A stretch of 64,000 bases of DNA from Mariniblastus sp. (GTDB taxonomy: Bacteria; Planctomycetota; Planctomycetia; Pirellulales; Pirellulaceae), in NCBI GenBank assembly GCA_011523945.1, contig WTFU01000063.1, positions 119,730 through 183,729 on the forward strand. Direction: 5' to 3'. The notes under the pieces are model-generated. The model saw only the letters and a program-made list of their open reading frames with translations. It searched no databases and was not told where the DNA came from. The first letter of the stretch is position 1. Each line of letters starts with the position of its first letter. Made by a program: the position numbers and the translations under genes. Shown here one piece after another: positions 1 to 8,042 of the stretch.

Positions 1-297
1 CCAATGGAATTTTCCTCGCCTCCACCGCCATCATCACCCGTTGGCAGTAGGTTTCAAGTTGAGTTTGATAACCAAACGGACGCTCCGGTGTTTCTGTATT
101 GGCGAGATCAAAAAAATGGCATAAAGATTTATGGTAAGATAGACACGGGAGCCCAACGGCGGCAATATACCCGAAAGGGTGCTGTCTGGATGATTACAAA
201 AAAGCAGATCAAACCTTCAGACGACCAGTGGAGTGAGTTGGGCCATTTTGTAATTGGTAAAGGGTCGAGCCGAGCAGTTATTCGAAAAAATAAGTAG
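1..297 (+). CDS. C-terminal fragment with VHL-beta-like domain (5' end outside window)
   Basis: The reading frame is open from the first base, so this is probably the end of a longer protein; the ATG at base 4 need not be the real start. About 80 residues resemble the beta domain of the von Hippel-Lindau protein: 'VEFDNQTDAPVFLYW', then a Gly-rich turn, 'GAQRRQYTRKGAVWMI' and a closing strand 'GHFVIGKGSSRAVI'. The order of the N-x-T/S, YW, RRQ and G-x-x-W elements follows the VHL-beta pattern. Bacterial copies of this fold often sit at the C-terminus of secreted hydrolases, so the missing N-terminal part may be an enzyme, but nothing in the window shows which. It ends 24 bases before the next gene, on the same strand, so co-transcription is likely. 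Domain identity is by eye; the parent protein is unknown. Confidence 0.6.
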   Translation, partial: PMEFSSPPPPSSPVGSRFQVEFDNQTDAPVFLYWRDQKNGIKIYGKIDTGAQRRQYTRKGAVWMITKKQIKPSDDQWSELGHFVIGKGSSRAVIRKNK

Positions 298-321
298 CAT
301 GATATTAATCAGAGGGTGGCG

Positions 322-1734
322 ATGCTAAAGCAAATTAGTTCCATAGTTCTCGTTCTCTTGGCGGGACTTGTCAGTTCGAACGTCGCGTGTTCTGACGAAA
401 GGCAGCCGAACATCATTCTTGTTATGGCTGACGATGTTAGCTGGGAAGCATTTGGGTCTTATGGGGGTGAAGATTATAAAACGCCAAATTTAGATCGACT
501 GGCTTCTCAGGGAATACGATTCTCGCATTGTTACTCGACGCCGATTTGCACGACGTCTCGAGTGAAAATCATGACGGGGAAATACAATTTTAGAAATTAC
601 ACCCATTTTGGATATTTGAATCCCACCGAGAAAACGTTTGGAAATTTACTCCAGGCCGCGGGTTATAAAACGGCGATTGCTGGAAAGTGGCAATTAAACG
701 GGCTTTATAATTCGCTTCCCGGACACTTAGATGCGTCTCGGCCAATTGCGTCTGGATTTGATGAATACATGCTTTGGCAACTGACGACTCAAAAAGGAGG
801 AAAGAATTCCAAGGGGGGGGAGCGATTTTGGAGTCCTCCCATTGAGCATAACGGCAAGTTTTTAACGAAAGAGATGAATCACGGTAAGTACGGGCCGGAT
901 TTATTTTGCGATTTCATCTGTGATTTCATGGAGCGAAATCAGTCGAAACCTTTTTTCGTCTACTACCCAATGGTCTTGGTGCATGATCCATTTGTGCCAA
1001 CCCCAGATACCCTCGGTGACCAACCGCTTGCCACGGCTAATAAAGCTCCAAAAGATAAAGCGAAACGTAAAGAGAATTTTGTGGCCATGGTCAATTACAT
1101 GGACAAAATTGTTGGACGGATTGTCGACAAAGTCGATGAAATTGGGCAATCAGAAAATACAATCATTTTGTTTACGGCGGACAACGGAACCAACGTACAG
1201 ATATCGTCGCGTTGGAATGGTCAGGAAATTAAAGGTGGCAAAGGTGGCATGAAGGATAACGGTACACACGTTCCGTTAATTGCCTATTGGAAAGGTCACA
1301 CACCGTCCGGTTTGGTATCAAATGATTTGATTGATTTTACTGACTTCTACGCGACCTTTGCGCAGACAGCAGGAGTCAAGTTGGGTCAAAATGATCCACG
1401 AGACGGAACAAGTTTTCTACCTCAATTAATGGGAAAACCGGGGACGCCAAGGGATTGGGTGTTTTGCCATTATGAGCCTTACTGGAATAAAATTTCTGGG
1501 CAGTTTGTACGGAATCAGGATTTCAAACTGTATCGAAGTGGAGATTTTTTTCAGGTGCCTACAGATTTGTCAGAGGCAAATAATCTAAAGGGAACCACTG
1601 ATAAGGAAATCCAGAAAATTATGGCTCAACTGAGCGGCGTGATGGCACAGTCTCCGCCCGCTCCTCAGGGAGTAAGGGCCGACAAAAATACCAAAGAGCG
1701 TCCGCTTTATCCTAATTGGAAGATGAAAAACTGA
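322..1734 (+). CDS. Secreted sulfatase with variant C-T-T-S-R active-site motif
   Basis: A 470-residue member of the alkaline phosphatase/sulfatase superfamily. A hydrophobic signal peptide (about residues 5-22) precedes 'QPNIILVMADDVSWEAFGSYG', whose paired Asp residues are calcium ligands in the family. The formylglycine motif is at residues 76-80, but reads C-T-T-S-R instead of C-x-P-S-R; the following 'VKIMTGKYNFRNY' is typical. The metal-binding 'LFTADNGTN' and 'KGGKGGMKDNGTHVP' follow. The ATG at 322 is preferred over the GTG at 316 because AGAGGG at 311-316 would be its ribosome binding site. The substrate is unknown. The Thr in place of Pro results from an ACG codon, one base from CCG, and could reduce maturation by formylglycine-generating enzyme. 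All other sulfatases in the window keep the proline. Confidence 0.9.
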   Translation: MLKQISSIVLVLLAGLVSSNVACSDERQPNIILVMADDVSWEAFGSYGGEDYKTPNLDRLASQGIRFSHCYSTPICTTSRVKIMTGKYNFRNYTHFGYLNPTEKTFGNLLQAAGYKTAIAGKWQLNGLYNSLPGHLDASRPIASGFDEYMLWQLTTQKGGKNSKGGERFWSPPIEHNGKFLTKEMNHGKYGPDLFCDFICDFMERNQSKPFFVYYPMVLVHDPFVPTPDTLGDQPLATANKAPKDKAKRKENFVAMVNYMDKIVGRIVDKVDEIGQSENTIILFTADNGTNVQISSRWNGQEIKGGKGGMKDNGTHVPLIAYWKGHTPSGLVSNDLIDFTDFYATFAQTAGVKLGQNDPRDGTSFLPQLMGKPGTPRDWVFCHYEPYWNKISGQFVRNQDFKLYRSGDFFQVPTDLSEANNLKGTTDKEIQKIMAQLSGVMAQSPPAPQGVRADKNTKERPLYPNWKMKN

Positions 1735-1785
1735 GCGTGTCCGTTTTTCGGAATCCACTTCTTCTGGGGTGCCGGGGCAGGGGAG

Positions 1786-2871
1786 TCAGCGCGTGTGTTG
1801 TTTTAGACACGACGGGTCTGTTGTCGTCGGCGTTCCGGTTTCGTCAACCGGGTGAGTGAACAGGTATTGCCAGACACTTTCGTGTTGGTAGATGTTTGAT
1901 TTTTTAAAGGCGCGCTTTCCGGGCAGGACGGCACCATGAGCGCGTTTCGCATCTCCATTAACATCGAAATCTGTCACGAGCCGCCGAGTGTTATTAAATT
2001 TTGGATTAATGGAATTCCGGTGCAGCCGATTCCATTGGTCGACATTGACAATTTCTCCGTAAGAATGCAGATCGAGCATTTCCCAGGATCGGCAATAGTG
2101 ATCCCCAGACCATCCACTGTCGAGCGTGTGAGAGAATCCAAAATACCGATTGCTCGGAGTGGCAGATTTGAGAGCCTGCCATGTCTGGAACTGATCCCGC
2201 GGACCACAGAACATCACAACGCGGCCTACCTTTTGATGCTTGGCAAACCGCGCTGCCGTGGTGGAGCCATGTGAACTGCCCGCGATGATGACGTCTTCCC
2301 ATCGCACAGCGCTCTGATCAGGCGTCAAAAAATAATCCCATCCACCCTGAGGGTGGTTGCGGTGAAGCCATTTTATAAATTGGAGAGTCCGTTCCATCAT
2401 TCCGTCGGGTTTAGGAATCGTAACATTGTCACTGAAATCCTCCCCCGTTGCAGCTTCGAGTCGAATGTCGCCACGACACGTTTCTCCAACTGGTTTTTCC
2501 TGACAACAGATAGAGAACCACTTGTTGGCGTAGTGAACGCGGATGGCGTGAATTCCGTAAGAATTCACGCGGTCAAACAGTTCGTCATTGTGAGCCATTA
2601 GCCAAACCATTAATTTACCTCGAGGTGCGACACGTGTGTCGACGGAAGCGTGTTGAATGTCCATTGGCTTTCCATCGGATTCTAACACAAAGCCAATTTC
2701 AGGATGCGATCGAACCCGGTCGTCGATGTCACTGGCGCGTGCCGTCAAGCGGTGCAACTTAGGATTAGCATCTGAAAAACGAAGGTGTTCAGTTTGGTTT
2801 GTTTGGCTGTAAACGACGGACTGAATTTGTATTATTAGCGAAAACAGAAAAACAATATTTAGAATTTTCAT
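1786..2871 (-). CDS. Secreted alpha/beta-hydrolase-like protein (possibly BPSS1187-type)
   Basis: A 361-residue protein with an N-terminal signal peptide (about residues 1-22, ending 'VVYSQ'). The middle holds 'VIIAGSSHGSTTAARFA', a nucleophile elbow of the form G-x-S-x-G after a hydrophobic strand, typical of serine alpha/beta hydrolases. Downstream 'VVMFCGPRDQFQTW' fits the next core strand, and Asp/His residues in 'GFSHTLDSGWSGDHY' are candidates for the rest of the active site. The overall pattern reminds me of BPSS1187-family secreted esterases, but the substrate cannot be read from sequence. Its stop lies 51 bases from that of the upstream sulfatase (convergent), and its start faces the response regulator gene across a 337-base divergent region. 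Confidence 0.65.
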   Translation of the reverse strand: MKILNIVFLFSLIIQIQSVVYSQTNQTEHLRFSDANPKLHRLTARASDIDDRVRSHPEIGFVLESDGKPMDIQHASVDTRVAPRGKLMVWLMAHNDELFDRVNSYGIHAIRVHYANKWFSICCQEKPVGETCRGDIRLEAATGEDFSDNVTIPKPDGMMERTLQFIKWLHRNHPQGGWDYFLTPDQSAVRWEDVIIAGSSHGSTTAARFAKHQKVGRVVMFCGPRDQFQTWQALKSATPSNRYFGFSHTLDSGWSGDHYCRSWEMLDLHSYGEIVNVDQWNRLHRNSINPKFNNTRRLVTDFDVNGDAKRAHGAVLPGKRAFKKSNIYQHESVWQYLFTHPVDETGTPTTTDPSCLKQHTR

Positions 2872-3208
2872 TTCAATGAATGGTTTGATTAGAAATTGAC
2901 TTGCGATTCAGCGATTCGAATGATCATTTAAGAGCTTAACTGATTCTAGATGATGGTAGGATTGTTATTTAATAAAACCGCAATTTATTATTTTCTATTG
3001 ACGTAAGTCACGATCGAGATTGATCCGACTCTTCCAGCGTGTTTTGTAGTACTACTTTTTTGGTGAGAAATGGAAGATGTTTACAACGACCTGTTCCATG
3101 AAGTAATCGAGAGCTTTAAATTAGTTGATCGAGGTGTTTTAATGTCGATTTTGCCTTTTAAGATTTAAAGGTTGGATTCGCAAGCCAGGCCTATTTTTGA
3201 TCGAGACG
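2872..3208. other. Divergent intergenic region between hydrolase and response regulator genes
   Basis: About 337 AT-rich bases separate two divergent starts, so promoters for both genes are expected here. I see no gene. A TTGACG hexamer occurs at 2998-3003 but no good -10 element follows at the usual distance. A 10-base perfect palindrome GTAGTACTAC lies near 3044-3053; it is too short to interpret alone. I saw no convincing sigma-54 (-24/-12) element. Confidence 0.5.
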
Positions 3209-4648
3209 ATGGATTACCGCCCCAAAATATTGATTGTCGAAGATCAAGCTTCGATGCAACAATTACTCGAGGATTTTCTGGGGCCCGCCGGTTTCGAAAT
3301 CACGTGCTGTGATTCAGCTACCGAAGCATGTGAATTACTTGGCATAGATGCCTCTGCCATCACCTCTGATAATTTTGACTTTGGAATTTCACCCGGGGAT
3401 CCGAATGCGCTTGGAGTAGTTGAAATTCCTGAGTTTGATTTGCTGCTGACAGACGTCAAGATGCCGGGAATGGATGGGTTGGAATTTTGTCGACGGGTCA
3501 AAAAGCGATTTGCTCACTTACCTGTGATCGTCATGACTGCCTATGGTAGCCTGGAAACTGCGGTGGAGGCATTGCGGGCTGGCGCGTTCGACTTTGTTAC
3601 TAAACCAGTCGAGCTCGCATTGTTGAAAGCGTCTTTGATTCGAGCTGCCGAATACAATCGCCTGAGAAACAGAGTTCGTGTATTAGAGTCGCAAATTCAG
3701 GCGGAGACATTTGATACGCTAATTGGCCAAAGTGATGTGATGCTTCGCTTAAAAGAGCAACTGTCACGCGTTGTGGATTCGCCCGCAGCGGTCCTGCTGA
3801 CGGGTGAGAGCGGCTCGGGTAAAGAAGTGGTTGCGCGAGCGCTTCATCAACAAAGCAGCCGGGCCGAACAACCGTTCATCGCAGTCAATTGCGCGGCGTT
3901 GCCGGAATCGTTGTTAGAAAGTGAGTTGTTTGGCCACGTGAAAGGTGCGTTTACTGACGCGAATGCGGATCGAGTTGGACTTTTCTTGCAAGCCAATGGA
4001 GGGACATTATTTTTAGATGAGATTGGTGAGATGCCGATCGAAATACAGCCTAAACTGTTGCGGGCTTTGGAACAAAAAACGGTACGTCCGGTTGGAGGAA
4101 AATCAGAACAGCCCTTCGACGTTCATTTGATTACGGCAACCAATCGAGACTTGGAAGCGGCTATCGAAAAGAAAACATTTCGTGAAGATTTGTACTACCG
4201 AATCAACGTGCTGGAACTCACCGTACCACCGCTTCGTAGTCGCGGCACCGACGTCCTGTTGATTGCAAACTATTTTTTGCAACAGTTTGCAGTTTCGATG
4301 GATAAAAATGTGGACGGGTTTGATGACGAAGTCCTTCATCAATTTCTTCAATATGATTGGCCTGGAAATGTTCGTGAATTGCGGAACATTGTCCAGCGAT
4401 CGATTGTATTGACACAACAGGCGACCATTAATTCAGATGTTTTACCGGCCAAAATTTCAAGCTATCAGTCAAAACAACTCGTGATTGACGAGGGCGACAA
4501 CCAGCCACTCGATTCTCTTGAGGTAATTGAGCGACGATACATTCGATATGTGCTTGAGCGAACGGGCGGAAACAAAACGGAAGCAGCCAGAGTGCTTGGC
4601 TTAGATCGGAAAACACTCTACCGCCGCCTTAAAGAAAAGGACGAGTAA
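3209..4648 (+). CDS. Sigma-54-dependent response regulator, NtrC family, with enlarged receiver domain
   Basis: A 479-residue three-domain activator. The receiver domain begins 'KILIVEDQ'; the phosphoacceptor is Asp82 in 'LLLTDVKMPG', followed by 'VIVMTAYG' and 'FDFVTKPV'. The AAA+ domain shows Walker A 'GESGSGKE', 'VKGAFTDA' (the sigma-54 contact loop, usually GAFTGA) and Walker B 'GGTLFLDEIGEM'. The C-terminus is a Fis-type helix-turn-helix, 'GNKTEAARVLGLDRKTLYRRL'-like. Phosphorylation should allow ATP-driven activation of sigma-54 promoters. About 28 extra residues (around 45-72) lie between the second helix and third strand of the receiver, moving the acceptor Asp from the usual ~54 to 82. 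The ATG at 3209 is preferred over TTG at 3197 because it starts right before the receiver strand. The partner is almost certainly the adjacent convergent histidine kinase. Confidence 0.93.
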   Translation: MDYRPKILIVEDQASMQQLLEDFLGPAGFEITCCDSATEACELLGIDASAITSDNFDFGISPGDPNALGVVEIPEFDLLLTDVKMPGMDGLEFCRRVKKRFAHLPVIVMTAYGSLETAVEALRAGAFDFVTKPVELALLKASLIRAAEYNRLRNRVRVLESQIQAETFDTLIGQSDVMLRLKEQLSRVVDSPAAVLLTGESGSGKEVVARALHQQSSRAEQPFIAVNCAALPESLLESELFGHVKGAFTDANADRVGLFLQANGGTLFLDEIGEMPIEIQPKLLRALEQKTVRPVGGKSEQPFDVHLITATNRDLEAAIEKKTFREDLYYRINVLELTVPPLRSRGTDVLLIANYFLQQFAVSMDKNVDGFDDEVLHQFLQYDWPGNVRELRNIVQRSIVLTQQATINSDVLPAKISSYQSKQLVIDEGDNQPLDSLEVIERRYIRYVLERTGGNKTEAARVLGLDRKTLYRRLKEKDE

Positions 4649-6124
4649 TTATTCTTTTTGAATATCGCTCGTGCTGTGGGTTTCAGCTTTACCAGGCGAC
4701 GCCTGATCGATCGGTATCCGAACGATCATGGTTGTTCCCTTCTCCAGCTCGCTTTGACAATCGATACTGCCACCGTGTTCTTCGATAATTCCATGAACAA
4801 TTGATAGTCCCAATCCTGTGCCCGAGCCAACTTCTTTGGTTGTGAAAAATGGCTCAAATATGACGTCTGTTTGGTTTGGTTCAATGCCGGAACCCTGATC
4901 GGAGATCTCGATTTTCCATTGGCTATCTACGGGGTTAGCGTGGAGGCAAATACTTACTGTTTGGCCAGCCGAGGAAGCATCAACTGCATTGTCAATTAAA
5001 TTCATGATGACCTGCTGGAGTTGATTGAAGTCAAAACTGGCTTCCGCCGGCTTCGCAGGAAGATTTGCCGTTAGTTTAATTTTCTGCTTGTCTGCGAGAG
5101 GCTGTATTAGATCGACGGAGTGGCGAATGATCTCACGTAAATCGTTTTTTGATTTTTGACTCGGGCTTCTACGAGAGAAATGTAGTAATTTTTGGATGAT
5201 CTTTGAAATTCGCTCGGACTCTGTCTTTACTGCGGTGGCATGTTTCGCAATTTGTTCGGGCGATCGGTTGGGATCACTTAGGATCATTTCTGCGCGACCG
5301 GAAATAACATTTAGAGGTGTACCGACTTCATGGGCAAAACCTGCGGCGAGTTGACCGACCGTTTTTAATCGATCCGCATGGCGCAATTGCTCAATTGCGT
5401 CGATTCGCTGGTGCGTTTCTTTTTCGATTGTTTCCTGCTGTTGGCGAAGCTGGTCACACATTTGATTTACGGCGCCGGCTAATTGCCCAAGCTCGTCATT
5501 GGCATGGATCTTAAGATCGCTGGAGAAATCGCCTTTTCCAACTTGTTCCATTTTCTTTGTAAGTCCAGCTAAAGGCGTAGCGATCCAGCGCACGCCGGCA
5601 ATCATGACCACTCCAATGCACATGAAACCGGTCGCAACAATAATGAAAATAGCAGTAAACCAATTGGATCGCGATTGGGAGTCAAGGTCATTGAGAGGAG
5701 TCGCAATTTCGACCGCGCCTTGTCGACCCTCTAAGGTTACCGGAACATAGGTAAAATACTTTCGTTTGCCACCGCTGGCTGTATCAATAACAGACACGGG
5801 TTGCCCGTTGGCGTTTTTAATGATCGACGGATCAATGCGAACGACTATTGAATTTTGGATATCCGTTTCCAACCAAGTCCATCGAATACGAGTTCCATTA
5901 TTGGCTATCGTTCGAATCAAATTTTCGAAATAGATATTAGCCCCGGTATTGGCGGCGGTTTGAAAACCAGACGTTTTTTGATTTGCATTGACAGAAGATG
6001 CAATAGCGCGATGGCGTTTCTCGAGTCCAGCAAAAGATTGCATGCTGGCGAGTTGACTGGCCATAATCGTGACAGCCGAGACTGCAATTATGAACAACAA
6101 AATCAATTTAGCCGCAAGTTTCAT
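4649..6124 (-). CDS. Membrane sensor histidine kinase (HAMP, HisKA, HATPase)
   Basis: A 491-residue kinase. An N-terminal transmembrane helix (about 3-22) and a second (about 152-177, 'FIIVATGFMCIGVVMIAGV') flank an extracytoplasmic region of roughly 125 residues with no recognised sensor fold. A HAMP domain follows ('PLAGLTKKMEQVGKGDF'). The HisKA box 'AAGFAHEVGTPLNVISGRAE' carries the phosphorylated His. The ATPase domain has the N box 'NLIDNAVDASS', G1 'DQGSGIEP', F box 'FFTTKEVGSGTGLGLS' and G2. The H-E-V-G-T-P-L-N box matches NtrB/ZraS-type kinases that work with NtrC-family regulators. Its stop codon directly abuts the regulator's stop with no base between, so the pair is convergent rather than in an operon. 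The signal sensed is unknown. Confidence 0.92.
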   Translation of the reverse strand: MKLAAKLILLFIIAVSAVTIMASQLASMQSFAGLEKRHRAIASSVNANQKTSGFQTAANTGANIYFENLIRTIANNGTRIRWTWLETDIQNSIVVRIDPSIIKNANGQPVSVIDTASGGKRKYFTYVPVTLEGRQGAVEIATPLNDLDSQSRSNWFTAIFIIVATGFMCIGVVMIAGVRWIATPLAGLTKKMEQVGKGDFSSDLKIHANDELGQLAGAVNQMCDQLRQQQETIEKETHQRIDAIEQLRHADRLKTVGQLAAGFAHEVGTPLNVISGRAEMILSDPNRSPEQIAKHATAVKTESERISKIIQKLLHFSRRSPSQKSKNDLREIIRHSVDLIQPLADKQKIKLTANLPAKPAEASFDFNQLQQVIMNLIDNAVDASSAGQTVSICLHANPVDSQWKIEISDQGSGIEPNQTDVIFEPFFTTKEVGSGTGLGLSIVHGIIEEHGGSIDCQSELEKGTTMIVRIPIDQASPGKAETHSTSDIQKE

Positions 6125-6489
6125 TGTGTGAAATCGTTTCGTGCAGGCGGAGAGAAATTCAACGCCGGTGAGAATGTGTGCTGGTCCATTGCGTTTTCTG
6201 AAACTGCCACCGCAGTGGAACTGAGTTTTATTCTACCCCGCAAACCGCCATTACAATCCAAATTTGAATAGGCGGCACCAAAATTCATTTCTATTGAATG
6301 TGGTGTAGCATTATGCAGCGCGCGGGGACTTAGGAAGCGCTGGGACGTTGGAAGCGGATCACCGGATGGTCATTTGAGCCGATGTATTACGGGATTTATG
6401 TCGATGCTTGGAGCCAGTGCGGATTTGGTACGGTTTGGCACGATGGTTGCTTTCCTTACGGCCTAAGGGCAATTCTGTAGGAGAGCAAG
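6125..6489. other. Divergent intergenic region between histidine kinase and sigma factor
   Basis: About 365 bases hold no gene I can support; short frames crossing it have no family resemblance. It must contain promoters for the kinase (leftward) and the sigma factor (rightward). A GGAGAG at about 6479-6484 is the ribosome binding site of the sigma factor gene. Confidence 0.5.
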
Positions 6490-7935
6490 ATGTTAGATTC
6501 AGGGAATAAGTCGCTAACCGGATCCTTTCGCCACCATCAAAGCAAAGTATTGTCTCATCAATGGGAGCCTGCGGAATTTGCTCTGCCAGTCTTCGAATGT
6601 CGTCGCATCCCCGGAGCTGGTAAGGGAATGGGTCACGCGACAATCATTACGAACAGGCAAATTCAATTTAAGTTTCCTCCTCAATCGACATTAACTCAAC
6701 CTAAAAAGTCGAAACGGTCCCCTGGGAGATCAAAACAGGCTCAACCGCGACCTTCTTCTCGCAGCGCTGAATTTGATCTCACCTCCAGTTCACAACTTCT
6801 CGATCGGAATGAAGAACGACAACTAGCAACGCAAATCTTTCGTTACCGGCAAGCATTTCAGCGATTAGTTTTAAAGGAAACAAAAGTCCTCGGCCATTTG
6901 GTTGGTTTAATCCAAGATTGGAAATCCGGATACTCGCGGATCGACTCTATTTGCAACATGGGTTTGAGTGAATCATCCAAGCGAAAAAAAGTTGAGCCAA
7001 AATTACGAGCGAGTATTCGGAAATTAGATAAGCTATCGACCGAATTGCGAGCTGAAAATTCCGAGACTAGGAAGCGGATACATCGTGAAGTGGTTAAAGT
7101 CGTCGAAGCGTTAATGTTGCGTCCCAAGTGTTTCGAAACCGCTCCGTTTCAGGGCGAGCAGGCAAAAAAAATGCTTCGCGAGTATCAGGCGCTTTGCCAG
7201 AAAATAATGTTGGCGAATGGACGGTTGGTGAGCCAGGTGGCCCGGAGTCTATGTGGCAACTCCCAGATTCTTCCAGATATGATTCAGGAAGGTTATTGCG
7301 GCTTGATTCAAGCGGTCACAAAATTTGATCATCAATGTAACGTCCGATTTTCCACCTACGCGACCCCGTGGATTAAACAGGCGATTTTGGGAGCGATATC
7401 TAATTTTCAGCGAAACATAAGAGTTCCCGAGAATTTTCGAGCTTCACACCGGAAAGTCGCGAGAAAAATTGAGGAAATTAGAAAGCAAGGGTTCGAGTTT
7501 GCCGGGCAAAATTCAGGCGCGGAAATTTCGTTAATTGCTGATCAAGTAAAGATGTCTGTCAAAGATGTCGAACGCCTATTTCAAGTTCAAAGAGATACCT
7601 GCTCACTCGATGCTTCGGGGAGGCGCACCAGTGCCGATGCCACCGAGAGTTTCGTCGTTTCTGCCATCGCTGATCAAGCAAGTCCTGCCCCTGACCTATT
7701 GGCGATTGAAAAGGAAAAAGTTCAAAGGGTTCGTAAGATGATGGCCCAGTCTTTGACGTCTCGTGAACGGGAAGTTATTTCACTTCGATTTGGGTTCCAC
7801 GATGGAAGTGCGAGGTCTTTTTCGGAAGTTGGACGGGAGATGGGATTGACCCGTCAACGAGTATGTCAGGTCGAGAAACAAGCTTTGGCGAAATTGGGGC
7901 AAGTGACTGAAAAGTGGGTCGCGGCAACCGCGTGA
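6490..7935 (+). CDS. Sigma-70 family RNA polymerase sigma factor (SigA/RpoD-like, alternative)
   Basis: A 481-residue sigma factor. The first ~90 residues are basic and low in complexity, with no clear family match. Region 1.2-like sequence begins at 'LLDRNEERQLATQIFRYR'. Region 2 is clear: 'NGRLVSQVARSL', 'DMIQEGYCGLIQAVTKFD' and 'RFSTYATPWIKQAI', the core-binding and -10 recognition helices. A region 3-like stretch follows ('RVPENFRASHRKVARKIEEI'), and region 4 is 'LTSREREVISLRFGFHDG' plus a helix-turn-helix 'SEVGREMGLTRQRVCQVEKQ' for the -35 element. An insertion of ~120 residues separates regions 1.2 and 2, as in other long primary-like sigma factors. The start has a good GGAGAG ribosome binding site. 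It could be a group 2/3 factor; whether it is the housekeeping factor cannot be decided here. It reads divergently from the histidine kinase. Confidence 0.88.
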   Translation: MLDSGNKSLTGSFRHHQSKVLSHQWEPAEFALPVFECRRIPGAGKGMGHATIITNRQIQFKFPPQSTLTQPKKSKRSPGRSKQAQPRPSSRSAEFDLTSSSQLLDRNEERQLATQIFRYRQAFQRLVLKETKVLGHLVGLIQDWKSGYSRIDSICNMGLSESSKRKKVEPKLRASIRKLDKLSTELRAENSETRKRIHREVVKVVEALMLRPKCFETAPFQGEQAKKMLREYQALCQKIMLANGRLVSQVARSLCGNSQILPDMIQEGYCGLIQAVTKFDHQCNVRFSTYATPWIKQAILGAISNFQRNIRVPENFRASHRKVARKIEEIRKQGFEFAGQNSGAEISLIADQVKMSVKDVERLFQVQRDTCSLDASGRRTSADATESFVVSAIADQASPAPDLLAIEKEKVQRVRKMMAQSLTSREREVISLRFGFHDGSARSFSEVGREMGLTRQRVCQVEKQALAKLGQVTEKWVAATA

Positions 7936-8042
7936 CGGCGGCGTCTTCGTCAAATGCGAACGTATCCAGAAATTTGAGTTCGGTGGGAAACTGAGTTAGT
8001 ATGCGAATGCTAATTCTTACTTGTCACACTGATAAAATTTCA

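Noticed and set aside
2998..3026. TTGACG as -35 of a promoter for the response regulator
   Set aside because: No acceptable -10 sequence follows at 16-18 bases, and the distance to the gene is long.
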